A stretch of DNA of 29,671 nt. Source: CADEFF01 sp964569315. Its GTDB lineage: Bacteria; Pseudomonadota; Alphaproteobacteria; Dongiales; Dongiaceae. This document shows, one piece after another, positions 23,672 to 29,671 of the stretch. Made by a program: the position numbers and the translations under genes. Under the pieces are notes generated by a model, which saw nothing but the letters and a program-made list of their open reading frames with translations, searched no databases and had not been told where the DNA came from. The number at the start of each line of letters is the position of its first letter. Within the stretch, counting starts at the first letter, position 1. The stretch covers positions 1 through 29,671 of the forward strand of contig CAZMUZ010000039.1 in NCBI GenBank assembly GCA_964569315.1, written 5' to 3'.

Positions 23672-25444
23672 GTGAACGTGGTTCGGCGTGCGTTGCTGGT
23701 CTTCATCCCGCTGGCACTCGTGGCCACCGGGGTGATGCTTCTGTTCTATCGAGCCCAGGTGAGCGCAAGCGTGGCGATCGCCAAGGCAGGCGAGGAACGG
23801 GTGGTCACGATCGGCCGCCAGCGCCTGCTGGTGGCGCTCGGCTCGATGGTGTCCGACCTGCGCCTGCTTACGACGGAGCCCGACTGGCAGCGCTGGCTGG
23901 TCGAGCAGGATCCTCGCGGGCGGCAGGACATCGAGCTCGAGTACGCCGCCTTCGCCGACGCCAAGGCGATTTACGACCGGGTCCGGTTCATCGGTCTCGA
24001 CGGGCGGGAGCTCGTGCGCGTGAACTGGAGCGAGCGGGGCGCCCGGATCGCCTCTCAAGGCGAGTTGCGCGACCAGTCGCAGCTCGATTATGTGCGCAGC
24101 AGCCTCGAGCTCGCGCCACGCGAAATCTACATTTCGCCGTTCGATCTCGATGTCGAGGGCGGCGCGATCGAGGAGCCGATCAAGCCGATGCTGCGCTTCG
24201 GCGCGGCTGCCTACGACGCGGCCGGACAAAAGCGCGGGATCGTCGTTCTCGACTATCTGGGTCGGTATTTCCTGGACCGCGTGCGCGTGCTCGGCGGATC
24301 CAGTCGGGGAAGCCTGTGGCTGCTGAACGCGGAAGGCTACTGGCTCCGGGGCCCCAGCGCCGAGGAGGAGTGGGCCTTCATGTATCCCGACCGTCTCGAC
24401 CGGAACATGAGCGTGCGCTATCCGGAGATTTGGACGCAGATCTTGCGAGGCGCGGATAGCGGGCAGTTTTCCATCGACGGGAGCCTGGTCACCTTTGCGC
24501 GCATGGATCCCCGCTCGGCGATGATGCAGGACGGTTTCGACGGGTCGATCGGTGCCAGTTCCGCATGGATCCTGGTTTCCTACGTTCCGGAAGACGCCAT
24601 CCTGGCTAACGCTGCGTCGATGAAGCGCAATTTGATCCTCGCCGGCATCGCGCTCCTGATGCTCTTTGCCGCCGCTTCGGGCCTTGTCGCGCGCTACTGG
24701 ACGCAACAGATCGAAGCCGATCGCGCCATGAAGAAGCTGGCGGAGCGGCTCCAGCACGACAATCTCGAGCTCGACGCCTTGAACAAGGAGCTCGAATCCT
24801 TCAGCTACGCCGTTTCGCACGATCTGCGGGCACCCTTGCGCGCGATCGACGGATTCAGCCAGGCCTTGATCGAGGACGCGGGGCCGCAGCTCGATCAGGC
24901 CTCGCACGGCCATCTGACCCGGATCCGTCAGGCGGCACAGCGCATGGGTATGCTGATCGACGACCTGCTCAAGCTTGCCCGGGTCACCCGGGCCGAGCTC
25001 GAGGTCAGCCGCACCGACCTCAGCGCGACGGCTGCGAGCGTTGTCGGAGAGCTACGACGTGCGGCGCCCCAGCGCGCGGTAGACATCTCCATTGCGCCCG
25101 GGCTTTCGGTCGATGGCGATCCGACGCTGCTCGGCGTGGTCCTCGAGAATCTCCTGAGCAATGCCTGGAAGTTCACCGGCAAGGTTGCGGCCCCCCGGAT
25201 AGAGTTCGGCAGGATCGAGCGGGACGGCAAGCCGGTTTACTTCGTGCGCGACAACGGCGCCGGCTTTGACATGGCCTATGCGGCCAAGCTCTTCGGCGCC
25301 TTCCAGAGGCTGCATGACAACAAGGACTATCCCGGGACCGGGGTCGGGCTCGCCACCGTACAGCGAATCATCCGCAAGCATGGCGGGCAGATCTGGGCCG
25401 AGGCGGCTGTGGGTCGCGGCGCGACATTTTATTTCACTTTCTAG
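23672..25444 (+). CDS. Membrane sensor histidine kinase with large extracytoplasmic domain (no receiver)
   Basis: 590 residues from GTG 23672, set by GGAAGGGG 7 bases upstream. One helix (about 6-26), a large extracytoplasmic double-Cache-like sensor (about 30-315), a second helix (about 320-340), a coiled linker, the dimerisation domain with phospho-His383 (AVSHDLRAPL), and an ATPase domain with N-box LLSNAWKF, DNGAGFD and GTGVGLA. The kinase core resembles the Cph1-type group that partners Rcp1-like receivers, and such a receiver is the next gene. The protein stops right after GATFYFTF, a few residues shorter than most relatives, and the stop lies within an adapter-like sequence (25443-25459). 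Confidence 0.9.
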   Translation: MNVVRRALLVFIPLALVATGVMLLFYRAQVSASVAIAKAGEERVVTIGRQRLLVALGSMVSDLRLLTTEPDWQRWLVEQDPRGRQDIELEYAAFADAKAIYDRVRFIGLDGRELVRVNWSERGARIASQGELRDQSQLDYVRSSLELAPREIYISPFDLDVEGGAIEEPIKPMLRFGAAAYDAAGQKRGIVVLDYLGRYFLDRVRVLGGSSRGSLWLLNAEGYWLRGPSAEEEWAFMYPDRLDRNMSVRYPEIWTQILRGADSGQFSIDGSLVTFARMDPRSAMMQDGFDGSIGASSAWILVSYVPEDAILANAASMKRNLILAGIALLMLFAAASGLVARYWTQQIEADRAMKKLAERLQHDNLELDALNKELESFSYAVSHDLRAPLRAIDGFSQALIEDAGPQLDQASHGHLTRIRQAAQRMGMLIDDLLKLARVTRAELEVSRTDLSATAASVVGELRRAAPQRAVDISIAPGLSVDGDPTLLGVVLENLLSNAWKFTGKVAAPRIEFGRIERDGKPVYFVRDNGAGFDMAYAAKLFGAFQRLHDNKDYPGTGVGLATVQRIIRKHGGQIWAEAAVGRGATFYFTF

Positions 25445-25459
25445 ATCGGAAGAGCGTCG
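25443..25459 (+). other. 17 bases identical to an Illumina TruSeq adapter prefix
   Basis: The run AGATCGGAAGAGCGTCG spans the kinase stop codon and the short gap before the receiver gene. It equals the first 17 bases of the common TruSeq adapter as I remember it. It also contains GGAAGAG, which could serve as the receiver's ribosome-binding site, so it may be natural. Confidence 0.5.
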
Positions 25460-25462
25460 CCA

Positions 25463-25900
25463 ATGGACAGCCGCCGCACCATCCTGCTCGTCGAGGACAA
25501 TGCCGACGACCAGGAGTTAACGCTCAGGGCCTTCCAGAAGAACAATATCGGTAACCGGATGGCGTTGGCGCGGGACGGGGAGGAGGCCCTGGACTACCTG
25601 TTCGGAGCCGGCCCGGACGGACGGCGGAAGCACGAGCTCCCACAGGTGGTGCTGCTCGACCTCAAGCTCCCGAAGGTGGACGGTTTGGACGTGTTGCGTC
25701 GGATTCGGGCCGCAGAAGACACAAGATTGTTGCCCGTAGTCATCCTAACGTCTTCGAAGGAAGAGCAGGACATACTGGCGGGCTACCGGCTGGGCGCGAA
25801 CAGCTACGTCCGTAAACCGGTCAATTTCGACGAATTCGTCGAAGCGGCTCGGCAGTTGGGGCTCTACTGGTTGCTGTTGAACGAGGCGCCGCCGCGCTGA
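25463..25900 (+). CDS. Single-domain response regulator (Rcp1-like)
   Basis: 145 residues, one receiver domain with the acidic cluster EDNADD (11-16), phosphoacceptor D66 (VVLLDLKLP), conserved Thr/Ser in ILTSS and K118 (RKP). The insertion after helix 2 (LFGAGPDGRRKHELP) is typical of the Rcp1/CheY-like group next to phytochrome-type kinases. It has no output domain, so it is a phosphate shuttle. It begins 18 bases after the kinase stop and ends 28 bases before the hybrid kinase. Confidence 0.93.
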   Translation: MDSRRTILLVEDNADDQELTLRAFQKNNIGNRMALARDGEEALDYLFGAGPDGRRKHELPQVVLLDLKLPKVDGLDVLRRIRAAEDTRLLPVVILTSSKEEQDILAGYRLGANSYVRKPVNFDEFVEAARQLGLYWLLLNEAPPR

Positions 25901-25928
25901 CCGCCGACGTCGAGAGGTCGAAGAGGAA

Positions 25929-28232
25929 ATGGGCGTTTCGATTCGCATCCTGATGGTCGAGGACTCCGAGGAGGACGCCGAGCTCGCGCTGCGCGAGCTC
26001 CGCCGCAATGGCTACGATCCGGCCTACCGGCGGGTCGACCGCGCCGAGGACCTGACCGCTGCGCTCGAATCGCAGACCTGGGACATCATCATCGGCGACT
26101 ACACCATGCCGTCCTTCAGCGGGACGCAGGCGCTGTCGCTGGTTCGCAGCCGGGGTCTCGATGTTCCCTTCATCTTCGTCTCCGGCACGATCGGGGAGGA
26201 GACCGCTGTCGCCGCCATGAAGGCGGGCGCGCAGGACTATGTCGTCAAGGGAAACCTGAAGCGCCTGACTCCGGTCGTGGACCGGGAGATGCGCGAAGCC
26301 GCCGCCCGGCGCATGCAGGCCGAGGCCGATGCCGAGCGACGCATCGCCCAGGCGCGCTACAGCCAGATCGTCGCGCTCGCGCCCGATGCCATTATCTCGA
26401 TCGACGAGGATCAGCGCATCCACCTCTTCAACCGGAGCGCGGAGACGCTGTTCGGCTATAGGTCGGAGGAAGTCAACGGGCAGTTCCTCGACCTCCTCAT
26501 CCCGTCGCGCTTCACGATGAACCATCGTGGCCTCGTCGAGCGCTTCGGGCGCACGGAAACAGGACCGCGGAAGATGGCCGACCGAACCCCGGTTTGGGGT
26601 CGGCGCAAGAATGGCGAGGAGTTTCCGGCCGAGGTGTCGATCTCCTGCCTGACGGAGGATGGCCGAAAGACCTACATGGCCATCGTCCAGGACGTGACTC
26701 GGCGCCGCCGCGACGAGGAACGTCTGCGGCAACTCCGGCGGGCCGTCGATCAGAGCGCCAACATGGTGGTGATCACCGACCTCGAGGGCGTCATCGAGTA
26801 TGTTAATCCGAGCCTGCTCGCGGCGACCGGCTACGAGGCGGGCGAAGTCATCGGGCGAAAACCTTCGCTCTGGTCCTCGGGCAAGACCGGGCAGAAGGAC
26901 TACAAGCATCTGTGGCAGACGATTCTCGCCGGCCGGGACTGGCATGGCGAGTTCGCCAACCGATGCAAGGATGGCAGCCTCATCACCGTTACGGCGACGA
27001 TCTCGCCGATCCGCGACGAGCAGGGCAAGGTCACCCATTTCCTCGGCGTGCAGGAGGACGTCACCGAACGCCGCGACATCGAGGAGCAGCTCCGGCGCTC
27101 GCAGCGCATGGAGTCGATCGGCCAGCTCACGGGCGGATTGGCGCATGATTTCAATAACTTGCTGGCGGTGATCATCGGCAATCTCGATTTGCTGGAGGCG
27201 GAGGTCGCCGGCCGGCCGCAACTCGAGAGCTATGCCCAGATGGCGCTGCGCGCGGCGATGCGGGGTGCCGGCCTGACGCGCCAGCTTCTGGCTTTCGCCC
27301 GGCGGCAGTCGCTCGAGGCGCGCGAGTTCGACATGAACGAGCTGGTGGTTCGCACCACGGACATGCTCGGGCGCGTGCTGGGCGAGCAGGTGAACGTGGA
27401 GCTGAAGCTGGGCGAGCCGCTCTGGCGGGCCTTCGCCGATCCGACGCAGGTCGAATCCGCCCTTGCCAATCTGGCCATCAACGCGCGCGATGCGATGCCG
27501 AGGGGCGGCCGGCTCCTGATCGAGACCGCGAACCTGCAGCTCGACGACCGCTATGTCCGCGAAAACCTCGACGTCAATCCGGGCGACTATGTCGTGCTGG
27601 TCGTGTCCGACACGGGTACCGGCATCGCGGCGGATGTGCTGCCCCGCGTCTTCGACCCGTTCTTCACCACCAAGCCCCAGGGCAAGGGCACGGGCCTCGG
27701 CCTCAGCATGGTCTATGGCTTCGCCAAGCAGTCGCAGGGGCACGTCAGGATCTACAGCTCCGTCGGTGTCGGCACGACGGTCAAGCTGGCGCTGCCGCGC
27801 GCCCGGACGGCCGACGTCATCGCGGCGGTGCCAACGCAGGCCGTACCTGCAAATGCGCCCAGGAACCTCACCGTGCTGGTCGTAGAAGACAATGTGGAGG
27901 TCCGTCAGATCGTGCTGACGCAACTCGAGGATCTGGGTTACCAGGTGCTGGAAGCCGCGAATGCGGCGGCGGCGCTGGCGCTCCTCAAGTCCGACCGGCA
28001 GATCGATGTCCTCTTCACCGACGTCGTCATGCCCGGCGGCATGATGGGGCCGGAGCTGGCGCGCATCGCGCGCGAGCGGCGCCCCGGCCTCAAAGTGCTG
28101 ATGACGTCGGGCTTCAGCGAAGCGCAGAACGGCGGCAATGGCGAGGAGCTCGAGAACCTGCTCAGCAAGCCATACCGCAAGCAGGACCTTGCCCGCCGCC
28201 TCAACGAGCTGATCTCCGAGGACGAGGGTTAG
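25929..28232 (+). CDS. Hybrid histidine kinase: REC-PAS-PAS-kinase-REC
   Basis: 767 residues, no membrane helices, so cytoplasmic. Order: receiver (about 5-118, phosphoacceptor D57 in IIIGDYTMP), PAS (about 140-258), PAS with PAC (about 268-382), dimerisation domain with H406 (GGLAHDFNN), ATPase domain with NLAINARDAM and GTGLGLS, and a terminal receiver with D698 (VLFTDVVMP) and conserved Lys in SKPYR. The N-terminal receiver should take phosphate from an upstream kinase, probably the one at 23672 via the small receiver, and gate the second kinase. The stop is only 6 bases from the stop of the convergent mutase gene. Confidence 0.94.
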   Translation: MGVSIRILMVEDSEEDAELALRELRRNGYDPAYRRVDRAEDLTAALESQTWDIIIGDYTMPSFSGTQALSLVRSRGLDVPFIFVSGTIGEETAVAAMKAGAQDYVVKGNLKRLTPVVDREMREAAARRMQAEADAERRIAQARYSQIVALAPDAIISIDEDQRIHLFNRSAETLFGYRSEEVNGQFLDLLIPSRFTMNHRGLVERFGRTETGPRKMADRTPVWGRRKNGEEFPAEVSISCLTEDGRKTYMAIVQDVTRRRRDEERLRQLRRAVDQSANMVVITDLEGVIEYVNPSLLAATGYEAGEVIGRKPSLWSSGKTGQKDYKHLWQTILAGRDWHGEFANRCKDGSLITVTATISPIRDEQGKVTHFLGVQEDVTERRDIEEQLRRSQRMESIGQLTGGLAHDFNNLLAVIIGNLDLLEAEVAGRPQLESYAQMALRAAMRGAGLTRQLLAFARRQSLEAREFDMNELVVRTTDMLGRVLGEQVNVELKLGEPLWRAFADPTQVESALANLAINARDAMPRGGRLLIETANLQLDDRYVRENLDVNPGDYVVLVVSDTGTGIAADVLPRVFDPFFTTKPQGKGTGLGLSMVYGFAKQSQGHVRIYSSVGVGTTVKLALPRARTADVIAAVPTQAVPANAPRNLTVLVVEDNVEVRQIVLTQLEDLGYQVLEAANAAAALALLKSDRQIDVLFTDVVMPGGMMGPELARIARERRPGLKVLMTSGFSEAQNGGNGEELENLLSKPYRKQDLARRLNELISEDEG

Positions 28233-28238
28233 CCGCCC

Positions 28239-29671
28239 CTAGAACGCGGTCGAAGGCTCGAACAGCCCGAAATTGCGCCGCCAGATCTCGCAGATCTCGC
28301 CCACGGTCGCGTAGGCGCGAACCGCCTCCAGCACGGGCGGCACCATGTTGTCGCCGCTGCGACAGGCAGCCTCGATGCCGGCGAGCGCGGCCGCGTGGCG
28401 GGCCGGATCGCGGGTCTCGCGCACCCGCTCGGTCCGGGCGATCTGGCGTTGGGTCGTCTGCGGGTCGGCGCGGAAGGCCGCCGCGCGGGCGCCGGGCTTC
28501 TGCGGCCAGAGATTGACCGTGACCCATTCCCGCTCGCCGCTGTCGATCGCCCGCTGACGGCGCACCGCGCCCTCGTTGATGAGCCGGCGCCCGAAGCCGC
28601 CCTCGATCGCCGGAATCGCGCCGCCGACCTTCAGAATCTCGCCGAGCGTGCCTTCGATCTGCTCCTCGATCTGGCGCGTCAGCGTCTCGACGAAATAGGA
28701 GCCGCCAAGCGGATCGATAGTGTCGGTGAAGCCATGCTCATGCGCGATGATCTCCTGCGTGCGCACGGCCACACGCACCGCCTCGTCCGACGGTGTCGCC
28801 ACCGCCTCGTCATAGGAAGCGATATAAACGTAGCTGGCGCCGCCCAGGACATAGGCGAGCGTGCCGTAGCCGATCCGGACGGTATTGTTGAGCGGCTCCT
28901 GCAGCGTCTCCTGGCCATGGCCATAGACCGTGGTCTTGAGCGCCATGGCGGGGGCGGTGACGGCGCCGAAGCGCTCCCGCATCAGCCGCGCCCAGACCCG
29001 CCGCAGCGCGCGCAGATTGGCGATCGAGACGAAGAAATCGTGGCGCTCGTCGGGGAACATATGGATGAGCGGGGCCACCTGATCGGCAGTGAGACCCCGC
29101 GCCAGCAGCAGCTCGATATAGTGGATGGCGTTGCCGAGGGCGAGGGCGGTCGCCGCGCTCGAGCCGGCGCCGGCGGCGTTCAGGTGATTGACGCAGACCG
29201 TCATGGGCGACCAGTTCGGCGCATGGGCGACGCACCATTCGACGGGGTCCGCCGCGAGCTTTGCGGCCGGTGCGGCCGGAAGTATCTGGGTCCCGCGCGC
29301 GAGATATTCCTTCAGGACGTCGTTCTGCAGGTTGACCGTGTAGCGCGACCGGTCGATGCCCTGCTTCTCGCCGAGCGCCGCGAACATCGCGAGCACGATG
29401 GGGCCGATCGAATTGCCGAGCGTGCCGACCCGCTTGATGCTGTCGAGCGGAATGCCGTCGAACAACGCTTCGAGGTCGGCAAGACTGTCCACCGCCACAC
29501 CGACGCGACCGACCTCGCCCGAGGCCATGATGTGATCGGAATCGTAGCCGCATTGGGTCGGGAGGTCGAACGCGACCAGGAGCTGCTGCACCCCGAGCTC
29601 GATCAGATGCTTGAATCGACGGTTGCAGGCCTCGGCCTCGCCGAAGCCGGTATAGGCGGAGACGACGAAGG
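28239..29671 (-). CDS. B12-dependent acyl-CoA mutase large subunit (methylmalonyl-CoA mutase family), partial
   Basis: 476 residues are visible; the N-terminus is off the right edge. The TIM-barrel substrate domain is clear: YTGFGEAEACN, VAFDLPTQCGYDSDH, QNDVLKEYLARGT, SYDEA and DTIDPLGGSYFVE. By alignment from memory, residues equivalent to Tyr89, Gln197, Arg207 and His244 of methylmalonyl-CoA mutase are kept. The strongly conserved SGYHxxEAGA segment, however, reads CVNHLNAAGA, so the Tyr before the His and the Glu are changed. The protein ends without a cobalamin-binding domain, so a separate small subunit is needed. It catalyses a carbon-skeleton rearrangement of an acyl-CoA; ethylmalonyl-, methylmalonyl- or another acyl-CoA cannot be distinguished. 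Confidence 0.88.
   Translation of the reverse strand, partial: FVVSAYTGFGEAEACNRRFKHLIELGVQQLLVAFDLPTQCGYDSDHIMASGEVGRVGVAVDSLADLEALFDGIPLDSIKRVGTLGNSIGPIVLAMFAALGEKQGIDRSRYTVNLQNDVLKEYLARGTQILPAAPAAKLAADPVEWCVAHAPNWSPMTVCVNHLNAAGAGSSAATALALGNAIHYIELLLARGLTADQVAPLIHMFPDERHDFFVSIANLRALRRVWARLMRERFGAVTAPAMALKTTVYGHGQETLQEPLNNTVRIGYGTLAYVLGGASYVYIASYDEAVATPSDEAVRVAVRTQEIIAHEHGFTDTIDPLGGSYFVETLTRQIEEQIEGTLGEILKVGGAIPAIEGGFGRRLINEGAVRRQRAIDSGEREWVTVNLWPQKPGARAAAFRADPQTTQRQIARTERVRETRDPARHAAALAGIEAACRSGDNMVPPVLEAVRAYATVGEICEIWRRNFGLFEPSTAF

Noticed and set aside
25821..27923. A 700-residue minus-strand frame opposite the hybrid kinase
   Set aside because: Shadow of the kinase codons; no domains, and it would overlap a complete REC-PAS-PAS-kinase-REC protein.
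1..29671. CRISPR arrays, insertion sequences, tRNA genes, toxin-antitoxin or phage-defence genes
   Set aside because: No regularly spaced repeats, transposase motifs, tRNA-like cloverleaf sequence or known defence domains were seen on reading both strands.

Overview
High-GC, densely packed DNA with proteobacterial operon logic. The gene families suggest an alphaproteobacterium, probably of the order Hyphomicrobiales or Rhodospirillales: a CoxMSL-type molybdenum hydroxylase, a polar amino acid ABC transporter, HWE-free PAS hybrid kinases, a stand-alone acyl-CoA mutase and an M81/MlrC protein. This placement is inference from gene content, not from a marker gene. No tRNA, rRNA, insertion sequence, CRISPR array or phage gene is visible.

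Layout. 1-584: the end of an amidase gene carrying an in-frame stop. 824-4679: an operon for a three-subunit molybdenum hydroxylase (FAD, 2Fe-2S and Mo subunits) ending in a MoaD/ThiS-like sulfur carrier. 4855-5547: a DUF533/TerB-like protein. 5665-6438: a GntR/UTRA regulator. 6483-7571 (minus): a divergent ureohydrolase-fold enzyme, facing away from 7965-12670 (plus), where a four-gene polar amino acid ABC importer is fused by ATGA overlap to two short-chain dehydrogenases, the first apparently catalytically dead. 12695-17247 (minus): an acyl-CoA dehydrogenase followed by a CHASE3 hybrid histidine kinase. 17479-21008 (plus): a Rieske ring-hydroxylating oxygenase (alpha and beta) and an M81/MlrC-family protein. 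21381-23485 (plus): a compact trio of a small membrane protein, a three-helix membrane protein of unknown function and a sulfotransferase. 23672-28232 (plus): a three-gene phosphorelay (sensor kinase, single-domain receiver, hybrid kinase). 28239 to the end (minus): a partial B12-dependent acyl-CoA mutase large subunit.

How the genes may work together. Uptake of a small polar nitrogen compound, hydrolysis (amidase, ureohydrolase-like enzyme), ring or C-H hydroxylation (Mo hydroxylase, Rieske oxygenase) and oxidation (SDRs, acyl-CoA dehydrogenase) look like pieces of a catabolic region. The best direct support for linkage is a palindrome, TTGCGA-N5-TCGCA(A/G), seen upstream of the Mo-hydroxylase operon and again in the ureohydrolase/ABC divergent region, with a GntR regulator encoded between them. 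The substrate is unknown. The signalling block at the right-hand end and the sulfotransferase trio look independent of this.

Most notable items: the shared palindrome; the ureohydrolase lacking key metal- and guanidinium-binding residues; the SDR lacking Tyr/Lys; a 17-nt stretch identical to an Illumina adapter at 25443-25459 (possible assembly join); and the uncharacterised membrane/sulfotransferase trio.
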